Virus record (IMG/VR): IMGVR_UViG_3300010399_000014
Span: 1 to 45,014 of that record
DNA: 45,014 nt
Strand: one strand, 5' to 3'
Source of the DNA: a virus
Positions 31,497 to 39,119 of this stretch are shown one piece after another. The translations under genes were made by a program, and so were the position numbers. How positions within the stretch are numbered: position 1 is the stretch's first letter; each line of letters begins with the position of its first letter. A model generated the notes under the pieces. It did not search any database. It saw only the letters and a list, made by a program, of their open reading frames with translations, and was not told the DNA's origin.

Positions 31497-31792
31497 CCTG
31501 GGTAAACATTCCGCTGTCCACGCAGCCGAATCAGACCTTCGGCGCGCAACTTGACGGCGCCTACGCGCAGATCACGCTGACCACGACCGACTACGGCCTC
31601 TTTGCCGACGTGATCTACGACGGCGTTCCCGTCGCGCTCGCGCGCTTGTGCTTGGATCGCACCGACATCAACCCGAATCGTTATCTGGGGCTGCCGCAGA
31701 TGCTGTGTTTTGCGGATCTGCAAGGCACGACCGACCCTGTCGCCGCAGGGTTCGGCACTCGCTATCTGCTGTTGTACGGCACGCCCCCTTGA
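31493..31792 (+). CDS. DUF6983-like baseplate/tail protein with TTG start
   Basis: 99 residues from TTG 31493, which overlaps the preceding stop (TTGA), analogous to the ATGA couplings elsewhere. There is no ATG or GTG start in frame near this point. The sequence (NIPLSTQPNQTFGAQLDGAYA, LFADVIYDGVPVA and ADLQGTTDPVAAGFGTRYLLLYG) matches the small beta-rich protein that usually follows the gp25-like gene in related phages. Structural baseplate role is inferred. The stop codon forms part of a TTGACA box. Confidence 0.65.
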   Translation: MTWVNIPLSTQPNQTFGAQLDGAYAQITLTTTDYGLFADVIYDGVPVALARLCLDRTDINPNRYLGLPQMLCFADLQGTTDPVAAGFGTRYLLLYGTPP

Positions 31793-31817
31793 CAAGCGCT
31801 GCGCGGCCACTGATACT
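31789..31817 (+). promoter_or_regulatory. Promoter overlapping a stop codon, upstream of a terminator
   Basis: TTGACA (31789-31794) includes the TGA stop of the previous gene; GATACT follows after 17 nt. Transcription would start near 31824 and meet the terminator at 31846-31883, which gives a predicted transcript of about 60 nt unless termination is bypassed. Confidence 0.5.
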
Positions 31818-31845
31818 GAAAGCTCATGTTCCTTTGTCCCTGGTG

Positions 31846-31883
31846 CCCGGCCGAAATCCCTTGTTTCGTGCCGGGTTCTTTTT
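31846..31883 (+). terminator. Rho-independent terminator
   Basis: Stem CCCGGCCGAAA pairs with TTTCG(T)GCCGGG (one bulged T, 7-nt loop) and is followed by TTCTTTTT. It closes the short operon 31119-31792 and lies directly behind the promoter at 31789. Confidence 0.85.
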
Positions 31884-31888
31884 GCTGC

Positions 31889-31917
31889 TTGCGTTTATCT
31901 TTCGTTTAGTTTATAGT
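31889..31917 (+). promoter_or_regulatory. Predicted promoter after the terminator
   Basis: TTGCGT and TATAGT are 17 nt apart. The first gene downstream starts at 31951 behind AAAGGGACAAGAAATC, giving a leader of about 27 nt. It would restart transcription into the tail chaperone, tape measure and baseplate genes. Confidence 0.5.
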
Positions 31918-31950
31918 TAAATCTCCAATTGACTAAAGGGACAAGAAATC

Positions 31951-32289
31951 ATGACGCATTCGACACAAACCGCAGCGAGTTCGGGACTGGAATCGTTTCT
32001 CACACTGCTCGGCCTCGCTCTGCTAGGCATGTTGACCGTCGCGGTGTGCGTGGGCTTCATCGCGCATAGCTATTGGGCTTGGTTTATCGTGCCGTTGGGC
32101 GCCCCCGCGCTGGGATTTTGGCAAGCGGCCGGCATCGCTACCGGCGCGCGCGTGGTAGGGCGCATGTCGTTGGCGCGTCGGCGCGACGCCGCGCACGAGG
32201 ACCGCGCTGGCGCGCAGTGTGTGGATTTCATCTGCGCGACGGGCTTGGCGTGGTGTGCCGGCGCCGTCATCCATGCGCTCGCGTTCTGA
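31951..32289 (+). CDS. Three-span membrane protein
   Basis: 112 residues, not recognised. Hydrophobic segments lie at about residues 15-36, 40-58 and 92-110, with a basic loop RMSLARRRDAAHEDR between the second and third. It has its own promoter and ribosome site (AAAGGGAC) and stands before the tail chaperone genes. Superinfection exclusion or envelope modification is possible. No family can be named. Confidence 0.6.
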   Translation: MTHSTQTAASSGLESFLTLLGLALLGMLTVAVCVGFIAHSYWAWFIVPLGAPALGFWQAAGIATGARVVGRMSLARRRDAAHEDRAGAQCVDFICATGLAWCAGAVIHALAF

Positions 32290-32290
32290 C

Positions 32291-32848
32291 ATGCTCAAGA
32301 CGCGACAAATCGAACTGACCGGCCGCGACGAGGGCGTCAAGCTTACGTTGCAGGAATTGCCTGCGTTGGCAGCCGATCGCATCGCGCGCAAGTTGATCGA
32401 CCGTTGGCGCGGCGACAAAACGGGTGGTGTGGTCGGGCTGGCGTTGCGCCACCAGGCCGCGCTGCGCAAGCTCGGGGAAGGTTCGCTACCGGCGCTGATG
32501 CCGTTCGTGAACATCATAGCTGGCGCGCCTAAAGGCCTGGACTCGCTCAAGGACTGGCAGAACGTCGGCCGCGTGCAACAAGCCGCGCTGGCGCTACATG
32601 CCGATTTCCTGATCGGGCGCGAATCGCTTGAGCTGCCGATAGCCATGCAGGCCGAAGGCATTCTCGCGGGTGAAGGGCTGGCTGCGACTTTTTGCTCGCC
32701 CTTCATCGCTGCGGTGATACAATCGGGCATGGCGACCTACGTCGAATTGGAGACCATTTTGTCTACCGAAGACGCGTTCAACTTGGCCGAACTACTCAAC
32801 GTGGACGCGGTGCGCCATTGGCGCGACGCACAAAAACGCAAAGGATGA
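32291..32848 (+). CDS. Tail assembly chaperone, first gene (probable)
   Basis: 185 residues from ATG 32291, directly after the previous stop; an upstream in-frame start is not supported. Helical protein with no enzyme motif, in the slot before a second small gene and the tape measure gene, where tail assembly chaperones are normally encoded. Sequence stretches such as KLTLQELPALAADRIARKLID fit chaperone-type N-terminal domains. Its stop overlaps the second chaperone gene (ATGA). The AAAAA near the end is not a canonical slippery site. Confidence 0.6.
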   Translation: MLKTRQIELTGRDEGVKLTLQELPALAADRIARKLIDRWRGDKTGGVVGLALRHQAALRKLGEGSLPALMPFVNIIAGAPKGLDSLKDWQNVGRVQQAALALHADFLIGRESLELPIAMQAEGILAGEGLAATFCSPFIAAVIQSGMATYVELETILSTEDAFNLAELLNVDAVRHWRDAQKRKG

Positions 32849-33249
32849 ACATGATCGATCACGACGAACACATCGTCCCCGGCGTGCTAGGCAAAGACGC
32901 AGGCAAGCGCTTCGCGCTGCGCCAGCTCGGCCCGGTGGACGCGGCGACGTTTATGCTACGGCTGGTATCGGCGTTGCGCGTGGACAGCTACGAGACGCTG
33001 CTTGAGCGTCTGCGGGCCTCAGACGCCACGCAAAAACCCCCGATCGACGAGATCATGCAAGTGCTGCAAGGCTGCGACCCCGACCGTGTCGCGTCGCTGA
33101 TCCGCGAAGCGCTCGCGAGTATGCGCGTTGCTCCGGATCCGCAGCATCCTGAGGCATTTCGCGCGTTGACCGCCGAAGACATCGGGGAGCTGCGCACGCT
33201 GGGCGAGCTGCTGATGGCGTTCATTCGGTTCAACTTCGGCGGCGTGTAG
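32845..33249 (+). CDS. Tail assembly chaperone, second gene (probable)
   Basis: 134 residues from ATG 32845 (ATGA overlap); a second in-frame ATG is two codons later. The frame is -1 relative to the previous gene, as in gpE/gpE'-type pairs, but here it has its own start and coupling, so frameshifting is not required. Helical, with a short mid-loop (DATQKPPIDEIMQVLQG). Position just before the Dit-like and tape measure genes supports a chaperone role. Confidence 0.55.
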   Translation: MNMIDHDEHIVPGVLGKDAGKRFALRQLGPVDAATFMLRLVSALRVDSYETLLERLRASDATQKPPIDEIMQVLQGCDPDRVASLIREALASMRVAPDPQHPEAFRALTAEDIGELRTLGELLMAFIRFNFGGV

Positions 33250-33251
33250 CC

Positions 33252-33845
33252 ATGGCGATCACCGCGTCCGTTGCGGCCCTGGACGCGCTGGCGCTTGTCG
33301 CCTCGGCGCTGCCCAATATCAACCCGCCGACGCCGATCTACGCCATCCTGCAAAGTGATACGTTCCTGCCTCTGACGCTTCCCTCGTCCTGGGGCGAATT
33401 CTCGCCGCGCTACGAATCGGCTTTGTCGGATTACGCGCAAGAGCAAGGCGCGTTTCAGGTTTACAACAAGGTCCACCGGCCGACAACGGTTACCGTCACG
33501 CTTATCAAGACCGGCTCGGATCTGGCGCGGTTTGCGTGGCTGGCCGCCATTTTGCAGATGGAGGCGCAGTTTCCCACGCAACTCTACACGCTGATCTCTC
33601 CGCAGGCCGTCTACGTCGACTACACGATACAGAGGATGTGGCACGACACGCGGCCCGAACGCGGATCGAACATTTTGAGGTTGAATATTCAGTTCGCTGA
33701 AGTGCCGCAAATCGTCACCGGCACGCCATCGAACACGGTCGCCCCCAAGAGCGGCCCTGTGCAGCAACTTGGCCAGCTCTTCACTCAAGCCTTGACGACA
33801 GCGCAAACCACGCTGGCCGACGTGGGCACTTTCCTGACGATATGA
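33252..33845 (+). CDS. Dit-like / baseplate hub-adjacent tail protein
   Basis: 197 residues. The N-terminal half contains TPIYAILQSDTFLPLTLPSS and a VYNKVHRPTTVTVTLIKTGSDLARFAWLAAIL-type region (read in parts), typical of Dit-like or baseplate-ring proteins that sit next to the tape measure protein. It begins 2 nt after the previous stop and ends 1 nt before the tape measure gene. The C-terminal 40 residues are Thr/Gln-rich and probably flexible. Confidence 0.65.
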   Translation: MAITASVAALDALALVASALPNINPPTPIYAILQSDTFLPLTLPSSWGEFSPRYESALSDYAQEQGAFQVYNKVHRPTTVTVTLIKTGSDLARFAWLAAILQMEAQFPTQLYTLISPQAVYVDYTIQRMWHDTRPERGSNILRLNIQFAEVPQIVTGTPSNTVAPKSGPVQQLGQLFTQALTTAQTTLADVGTFLTI

Positions 33846-33846
33846 C

Positions 33847-35619
33847 ATGGCAGACAATGGCAACGTCGTCGACGAACTCGTCGTCAAGCTGAAGCTGGAC
33901 GCGGCGCAGTACGAGCGCGCGGACAAGGAAGTTGACAACCTCGTCACCAAGACGGAAAAGAAGCGCGTCGTCGAGGACAGCAAGCGCAAAAAACGCGAGC
34001 AGGATCAGCTCAAGCGCACGAAAGAGGCCACGCGCGCCACCAAAGGTTGGGCGCTGGCCGTGCGCGGGCTTTCCACCGTCGCGGGCACGGCCGCCCTGGC
34101 CGTCACGGCGTCGTTTGCCGCCATGTCCAAGCTGGCCGGTTTCGAGACAAATCTGCGGCGCGCCGCCGTGTCGACGAACCTGTCGAATCGCGAGTTGCAG
34201 GCCTGGGGATCGACGGCGCGGCGTTTAGGCGCGGACGCGCAAGCCGGCCAGCAAGCGATTGCCGAACTGGCGCGCGAGCAGCAGCAATTTGGCATTACCG
34301 GGCAGGCGCCGACGATGCAAGCGCTTGCGCGCTTGGGCGTGAACGTCGGGCAGAACGTCTCATTGCCGGACATGCTCGAGCAGGCGCAGCGCATGTATCG
34401 GCAGTCATCGCCCGCGCAGCAGCGCCAGATCGAATCCAGTCTGTCCGCGCAGGGTGTCTCAAACGATCTGATCGTCATGATCAAGTCCGAGACGGACGCG
34501 CGTCAGGCTTACGCGCAGTCAGTCAAGGAAAGCGCCACCGAAAACCGGTCGGCCATCAACGCCGTCAACGCCGCACTGACCACGATGGCCAATTCGGCGG
34601 TAAACGTAGGCAACGCACTGGCCACGATCGCGCAGCCCGCCGTGCAAGAGTTTGCTAAGTGGGTAAGCGACGGTGCGACTGAGTTGTCGGCCTGGAATGA
34701 CCGCGTCATCGCGGCCGGAGGCGGCATTCAAGGCTTAGGCACGATCCTTACGCAGGATTTCCCTAAGTCGATGAAAGTCGTGACAGACGGTCTGCAGTCG
34801 CTAGGCCGAGCTGTCGATGTGTTGGCGTACGGCATGCAGGAGGCTTGGCGCGGCCTGGAAGGCGCGTTCGGCTGGTTGTCAAAGCGCGAAAAGAAAAACA
34901 TAACCCCGCGTAAGCCGATTTTGGGGTTTTATCTGGACGATTGGCTAGGAGAGAAGTGGAAAGAATTAGTTGGCGTCGCGCGCAAAGAAGGGCCCGCGCC
35001 CGTCGAGCATTACCTGCAAAGTCACAACTCGACGGCGGGCACATCCGCGCCGCTTGCCGTCTCTAGTGCGCAAGACATCATGTCCAAGCTTGTGACGCAC
35101 TATGGGTTGTCCGTCGACCAAGCCGCGGCGGTAGCTGCCAGCATCGGGGGCGAATCCAGTTTCAACCCGGCCGCATTTAATCCGGCAGGCGGCGGCCAGG
35201 GCGCTCGTGGGCTATTCCAGCTGCGCGGCGCGCGTATCAGCGCGTTCCAGTCGCGCTACGGCGTCTTGCCTAATCAGGCTACAGTCGATCAGCAACTAGC
35301 CTTTGCGTTCAGCGATCCGTACGAGCGCGGCCTTATCAAACAGGCGCTCGCCGGCGCCGGCGGCCCCGAAGGGCTAGGCACGTCGTTCTCGCGCGTTTTT
35401 GAGGCGCAAGGCAACGCCGCCATCGATGCGGCGCGCGGGCGCACAGCGGCGCAGTACGCGGCGGCATATAACGGGCCGGTCGCCGGGCAGCCTGGCGCGA
35501 GCAGCGCGCAGATCTCCATCAGCGGCCCGGTGACCGTGCAGGCAAACAACCCGAACGAGTTTGTCGGTGGCATTACGCGGCTTGCGTCGCCGCAAAATTA
35601 CAGTTCCGCGACCCGTTGA
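33847..35619 (+). CDS. Tape measure protein with tail-tip lysozyme domain
   Basis: 590 residues. A charged coiled-coil N-terminus (KRKKREQDQLKRTKEATR) leads to a hydrophobic segment (about residues 78-97) and long helical regions, as in tape measure proteins. From about residue 405 a Phage_lysozyme2-type domain is present: KLVTHYGLSVDQAAAVAASI, GGESSFNPAAFNP and ARGLFQLRG, which would open peptidoglycan during DNA entry. At roughly 1.5 Angstrom per residue the length predicts a tail of about 90 nm. The stop codon is inside a promoter -35 box. Confidence 0.85.
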   Translation: MADNGNVVDELVVKLKLDAAQYERADKEVDNLVTKTEKKRVVEDSKRKKREQDQLKRTKEATRATKGWALAVRGLSTVAGTAALAVTASFAAMSKLAGFETNLRRAAVSTNLSNRELQAWGSTARRLGADAQAGQQAIAELAREQQQFGITGQAPTMQALARLGVNVGQNVSLPDMLEQAQRMYRQSSPAQQRQIESSLSAQGVSNDLIVMIKSETDARQAYAQSVKESATENRSAINAVNAALTTMANSAVNVGNALATIAQPAVQEFAKWVSDGATELSAWNDRVIAAGGGIQGLGTILTQDFPKSMKVVTDGLQSLGRAVDVLAYGMQEAWRGLEGAFGWLSKREKKNITPRKPILGFYLDDWLGEKWKELVGVARKEGPAPVEHYLQSHNSTAGTSAPLAVSSAQDIMSKLVTHYGLSVDQAAAVAASIGGESSFNPAAFNPAGGGQGARGLFQLRGARISAFQSRYGVLPNQATVDQQLAFAFSDPYERGLIKQALAGAGGPEGLGTSFSRVFEAQGNAAIDAARGRTAAQYAAAYNGPVAGQPGASSAQISISGPVTVQANNPNEFVGGITRLASPQNYSSATR

Positions 35620-35644
35620 CAAAAGCTTTACGTCTGGTTAAGCT
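35616..35644 (+). promoter_or_regulatory. Promoter overlapping a stop codon
   Basis: TTGACA at 35616-35621 contains the tape measure gene's TGA stop; TAAGCT follows after 17 nt (a weak -10). The next gene starts at 35672 behind AGGAG, a short leader. The arrangement is the same as at 14992, 31789 and 37197. Confidence 0.45.
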
Positions 35645-35671
35645 ATGGACTTATTCAACCAGGAGCGGAAC

Positions 35672-36301
35672 ATGGAACAGAAAGAATTCAAGGTTGGCCA
35701 AGTGTGGAAACGCCGGGGCGGCGGCACCGAAACTATCCACGCCGTTCTCACTGACGGGGCCTATCCGATTATAGGTCGTGTGACTTCTTACACGCGTGAG
35801 GGTAAGTGTTACTCGTGGGGAGACAGCTCAATGGATCTCGTCGAACTCGTACAGGATGCACCCGAAAAGCCCGCGCCGGCGAAAGAATTCAAGGTCGGTC
35901 AAGTGTGGAAACGTCGGGATGGCGGCACCGAAACTATCCGCGCCATTCGTACTGACGGTGTCTATCCAGTTACGGGCAGCTCAGGGTGGCTATACACCCG
36001 AACTGGCGATTATCTGTTGCGTGGCGACTCTGACTCTGATCTCGTCGAACTCGTACAAGACGTAATCACGCCCCCGCCAGCAGCGCCAAACTTTTCACCG
36101 TACGAAACGCTTTCCGCCACGGCGCGCGCTGCCATCAAGTCGGCCATCGTCGAGCTGCAAGGCCAAGCCGCGCATGCCGCCGACGAGCGTGACGCCGCGC
36201 TGACGCGCTTCGAGGAAGCGGCGGCGCGCCAGCGCGAGAAAGCGCTGGCCGCAATCGAGCTAGGCACGCTGCTCGTGCGCATGCCTGAGTCGACGGACTG
36301 A
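35672..36301 (+). CDS. Accessory protein with a duplicated KEFKVGQVWK domain
   Basis: 209 residues from ATG 35672 (AGGAGCGGAAC); the earlier in-frame ATG at 35645 lies in the leader. Two copies of a domain of about 55 residues, each starting KEFKVGQVWKRR and ending DLVELVQD, stand in tandem (about residues 4-62 and 70-130). A helical C-terminal region follows. Similar domains occur singly in unrelated phages, usually in accessory genes. Function unknown. Own promoter and a position between tape measure and hub suggest a late-acquired gene. Confidence 0.7.
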   Translation: MEQKEFKVGQVWKRRGGGTETIHAVLTDGAYPIIGRVTSYTREGKCYSWGDSSMDLVELVQDAPEKPAPAKEFKVGQVWKRRDGGTETIRAIRTDGVYPVTGSSGWLYTRTGDYLLRGDSDSDLVELVQDVITPPPAAPNFSPYETLSATARAAIKSAIVELQGQAAHAADERDAALTRFEEAAARQREKALAAIELGTLLVRMPESTD

Positions 36302-36303
36302 CG

Positions 36304-37200
36304 ATGCCGACTTTCCAGCCATTCATGCAACGCGTCGCCCGGGTGACCGTGACAGTCACCCGGGCAAACCCGCAAGGCGCGCTCACGAACTACACGTATG
36401 TGTTTGAGCAGAACCGCATGCGCATCCAGGTGCGCCAAGGCGGCCAGCAGTTCGGCAACGCGCACATCGAGATCATGGGCGTGCCGCCGGCCGACATGAA
36501 CCAGATCGCGCGCTTATGGCTGGAACCACTCACGCCGCAGAACACCGACAACCTGCTCGTCGAGGTGTGGGACGGCCATACGTTCACGCCGTTCTTTCAA
36601 GGCATCATTGCCTGGTCGGCGGTGGACGCGAGCGAAGTCTCAAGCGGTATCGTCAAACTCGTGCTGGACGCCAATGCGGCTCTTCCGCTGGGCAACACGC
36701 CCGCGTCGCCTTACGCCAATCCTGGGCCCGTGTCGCTGCAGGCCGCGCTGACTTCGGTCGCCGCGCTCGGCGGTTTCGTGGTCGACTATTCGGCCGACGC
36801 TCCGCAATATCAGCTGACCGACGTGCGCTTGACCGGTTCGCCCCTGCAGCAGATCGCAGCGCTCATGCAGCACGTCTCAGACTTGACTTGGTACGTGAAC
36901 CTTCAGCGCGTTGTGGTGCGCGCTGCCAATGCGCCGTTTACCGCAGTGCCGATTCGCGTCGCCGTCGACACGGGGCTGATGAACGCACCGGTTTACAGCA
37001 CGAGCGGGCTGCAGTTTTCGACCCTCTTCAATCCGCAAATCCGTCCCGGCGTAGCGCTAGATGTCGAAACGACGTTCGACTTTGTGAACCGCACGCAATG
37101 GGTTGCGGCCGTCCTCACGCACGATCTGACCGTAAACTGGCCCGGCGGCCCATGGACGACCGCGTGCGCTGCGAACAACTACGGCGCGAAAAAGAGTTGA
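36304..37200 (+). CDS. Baseplate hub protein
   Basis: 298 residues, beta-rich. It starts with RVTVTVTRANPQG and contains AHIEIMGVPPADMNQIARLWL, an AALPLGNTPASPYANPGP segment, and GSPLQQIAALMQHVSDLTWYVN, similar to gpD/gp27-like hub domains in small myophages. Hub proteins connect tube and spike. It lies between the tape measure and spike genes, as expected. A stable hairpin (36337-36365) lies in its first codons. The stop codon is part of the promoter at 37197. Confidence 0.75.
   Translation: MPTFQPFMQRVARVTVTVTRANPQGALTNYTYVFEQNRMRIQVRQGGQQFGNAHIEIMGVPPADMNQIARLWLEPLTPQNTDNLLVEVWDGHTFTPFFQGIIAWSAVDASEVSSGIVKLVLDANAALPLGNTPASPYANPGPVSLQAALTSVAALGGFVVDYSADAPQYQLTDVRLTGSPLQQIAALMQHVSDLTWYVNLQRVVVRAANAPFTAVPIRVAVDTGLMNAPVYSTSGLQFSTLFNPQIRPGVALDVETTFDFVNRTQWVAAVLTHDLTVNWPGGPWTTACAANNYGAKKS
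36337..36365 (+). repeat. Perfect 11-bp inverted repeat in the hub gene start
   Basis: GCCCGGGTGAC and GTCACCCGGGC flank a 7-nt loop, 33 nt after the ATG, within codons for about residues 12-21. The GC-rich stem would be very stable in mRNA. It could slow translation or act as a binding site; the coded RVTVTVTR pattern may also produce it by chance. Confidence 0.5.
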
Positions 37201-37225
37201 CATGCGGTTAAACTTAGCGTAGGCT
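37197..37225 (+). promoter_or_regulatory. Promoter overlapping a stop codon
   Basis: TTGACA at 37197-37202 contains the hub gene's TGA stop; TAGGCT after 17 nt is a weak -10. The next gene starts at 37251 behind AAGGAGCAATC. The -10 is poor, so this is supported mainly by the repeated pattern. Confidence 0.35.
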
Positions 37226-37250
37226 GTAGACTTACGTTCAAGGAGCAATC

Positions 37251-37460
37251 ATGTGGCCTTTTGCACGCAAAGCCAAATCCGAATACCGCAGCGAATGGGA
37301 CGAATGGACGGCAGAAGCGCGCCTACTACGCGCCCGTGAAGCACACGCCGCGGGAATGTTGCAACCCGATGTCACGGCCGTAGACTGGGACGTACACTGC
37401 CTGTTATCCGTGATCCTCGATTTAGAGGCACGTGTACGCGAGCTGGAGCGCAAACCATGA
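37251..37460 (+). CDS. Small hypothetical protein
   Basis: 69 residues, largely helical and charged. The N-terminal MWPFARKAKSEYRSEWDEW segment is followed by two helices (ARLLRAREAHAAG and LLSVILDLEARVRELERK), the second with a short coiled-coil pattern. Excellent ribosome site AAGGAG. It overlaps the superinfection-immunity gene (ATGA), so the two are co-translated and may work together. No family recognised. Confidence 0.6.
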   Translation: MWPFARKAKSEYRSEWDEWTAEARLLRAREAHAAGMLQPDVTAVDWDVHCLLSVILDLEARVRELERKP

Positions 37461-37651
37461 GCTTCATCATACTTTTCGTCGCTGCGGCCATCCTGGGCGC
37501 ACCGTTCTGGATCGCACTCATTCGACGGCACCCGTCGCGCTGGGCCATCTTCCTGCTGTTGTGCATTTTCGGCTGGACAGTCATCGGCTGGGCCATCGCG
37601 CTAATCTGGTCGTTTACTGGCCCCGCGGGCCGCTCGGAGCGCACGGCATGA
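37457..37651 (+). CDS. Superinfection immunity family membrane protein
   Basis: 64 residues, two hydrophobic segments (about 2-22 and 30-53). The signature HPSRWAIFLLLCIFGWTVI followed by GWAIALIWSF is that of the superinfection-immunity family that includes T4 Imm, a membrane protein that blocks DNA entry of later phages. It overlaps both its upstream neighbour and the downstream spike gene by 4 bp (ATGA), so it is translated with structural proteins. Activity is inferred from family; many cellular members exist. Confidence 0.8.
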   Translation: MSFIILFVAAAILGAPFWIALIRRHPSRWAIFLLLCIFGWTVIGWAIALIWSFTGPAGRSERTA

Positions 37652-38409
37652 GCAACACCCCGTACAGCATGCCTTTTGAGGCACTGTTCGATCCTGACCA
37701 AGCGCAGCAATTCATTATCCGCACGCTCCTAGGCGCGATCCACACCGCCGAACTCGTGCAGGTTCAGGTTGTGCAGCCCGTGACGGATCGCGTGGGTTTC
37801 GTGACCGTGCAGCCCCTAGTGCTAGACACCGACACGAACAACATCGTCGTGGCGCAGTCACCGGCCTACAACGTGCCGTACTTGCGCGTGCAGGGCGGCG
37901 TGTCGGCCATTCTGCTCGATCCCGCAGTAAGCGACATCGGGCTGGCCGTCTACGCGCAACGCGACATCACGAACATCAAATCTTCGCTTGCCGAAGGGCC
38001 GGCCGCGACGCTGCGCACCTATTCGACGGCCGATGGCCTGTATCTGGGCGGATTTCTGAACGGGGCGCCCACGCAATACGTGCAGTTTCTGGCCAACGCG
38101 GCTGGCATCAACATCGTGTCGCCCGGCAACATCGAGTTGCAGGCGGCCGGCAACATCTCGCTGCAGGCAGGCGGCACGCTCGGTTTGACCTCGACCAGCG
38201 ACACGACAGTCAACGCGGCCGCGCTCATCATCAATGCGCCGGTGACGTTCAACGCTTCGGTCAATGGCGCAGCCACGGGCGCGGGTGCGTACACGTTCGC
38301 GGCGCCGATTACCGCACCCGATTTCATCGTCGAGACGATTGGTAGCGTCAAGGACCACGTGCATCCTGTCACGACGGCGCCCGGTACAACGGGCACGATG
38401 ACGGGCTGA
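37648..38409 (+). CDS. Baseplate central spike (gp138/gpV-like)
   Basis: 253 residues from ATG 37648. The N-terminal part matches gp138/gpV-type OB-domain spikes (VQVVQPVTDRVGFVTVQPLV; AVYAQRDITNIKSS), followed by a repetitive beta-helix (GNIELQAAGNISLQAGGTL) and a tip with HVHPV (His-x-His), which usually binds an iron ion. This is the membrane-piercing tip of a contractile tail. It is coupled (ATGA) to the immunity gene. Confidence 0.85.
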   Translation: MSNTPYSMPFEALFDPDQAQQFIIRTLLGAIHTAELVQVQVVQPVTDRVGFVTVQPLVLDTDTNNIVVAQSPAYNVPYLRVQGGVSAILLDPAVSDIGLAVYAQRDITNIKSSLAEGPAATLRTYSTADGLYLGGFLNGAPTQYVQFLANAAGINIVSPGNIELQAAGNISLQAGGTLGLTSTSDTTVNAAALIINAPVTFNASVNGAATGAGAYTFAAPITAPDFIVETIGSVKDHVHPVTTAPGTTGTMTG

Positions 38410-38413
38410 TGGC

Positions 38414-38728
38414 ATGCCCCGTTACCATTGCCGCTGCCGGCGCTGCGAGACGCGCCGCGTATTGGCCAAACACCCGGACGAGTATCGCCGACAGCCAACC
38501 TGCGCGTGCGGCGCCCGGGATTGGCGCACTGACGCTTGGATGAACAAGCGCGACACGTCCGCCCGTGGTATGGGCTGCACGTGCAACGGTTACCATTTCA
38601 CGCACCGGCGCGGCTCTCGATATTGCTGGTATCGGGCGGACGGCACGGACCGGATGCCAGGTGATCCGGACTTTGCCGACCGTGATTTGTCCGAGGCTGA
38701 GATTGCAGCGCTAGCGCTGGCCGCCTAG
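38414..38728 (+). CDS. Cys-rich zinc-binding protein
   Basis: 104 residues with eight or more Cys in the pattern RYHCRCRRCETRR, TCACGARD and GMGCTCNGYHFTHRRG, probably two zinc ribbons or knuckles. Arg-rich overall. It follows the spike gene by 4 nt. A DNA- or RNA-binding accessory role is likely; no family is recognised. The C-terminus (DLSEAEIAALALAA) is helical. Confidence 0.6.
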   Translation: MPRYHCRCRRCETRRVLAKHPDEYRRQPTCACGARDWRTDAWMNKRDTSARGMGCTCNGYHFTHRRGSRYCWYRADGTDRMPGDPDFADRDLSEAEIAALALAA

Positions 38729-38771
38729 CGACAATTCGTTTAGATTTAGTGTAAATAAGTGTAAGAACGCA

Positions 38772-38800
38772 TTTACACAGTTGATCGGTAGCAGTATGAT
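38772..38800 (+). promoter_or_regulatory. Promoter with GTGTAA operator-like repeats
   Basis: TTTACA and TATGAT are exactly 17 nt apart, one of the best promoter matches in the window. Upstream, GTGTAA occurs at 38749 and 38759, and its complement TTTACAC (38772) overlaps the -35, forming an 8-bp inverted repeat (38749-38756 / 38771-38778). This looks like a repressor or activator site. It drives the accessory genes from 38847 on. Confidence 0.65.
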
Positions 38801-38846
38801 TCTCTCAACGGTGAACGAAATGCACCGGCTACTTGGAGAAAACATC

Positions 38847-39050
38847 ATGACGCTGAACGAAATCTTGTCCACCGAACGCAAAATCAAGTACGTCAACGAC
38901 AGCGGCATGGACCTGCGCATGTTCGATGCGCAACTGGATCAAATGATTTTCGCGGACAGCACCGAACCGCCCGAAGATTTGGCCGATATCATCCGCGTCG
39001 AATACGTCAAGCTGGGCGATGAACGCCGCTGCATCATCTACGCCGCCTAA
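38847..39050 (+). CDS. Small acidic hypothetical protein
   Basis: 67 residues from ATG 38847 (GGAGA ribosome site); the in-frame ATG at 38781 is upstream of the predicted transcription start. Acidic in the middle (STEPPEDLADIIRVEYVKLGDERR), with no motifs. It is the first gene after a strong promoter with operator-like repeats, so it may be an early accessory or anti-host protein. Not recognised. Confidence 0.55.
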   Translation: MTLNEILSTERKIKYVNDSGMDLRMFDAQLDQMIFADSTEPPEDLADIIRVEYVKLGDERRCIIYAA

Positions 39051-39119
39051 CAGCCCCTGCTCATGCCCGGCGTGCTGGGCATCGGCAGGCGCTGTTGCCT
39101 TAACTACCTGGATCACACC

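Noticed and set aside
32825-32850. Programmed -1 frameshift between the two chaperone genes
   Set aside because: The CAAAAAC stretch is not a canonical slippery heptamer in the reading phase, and the second gene has its own ATG coupled by ATGA.
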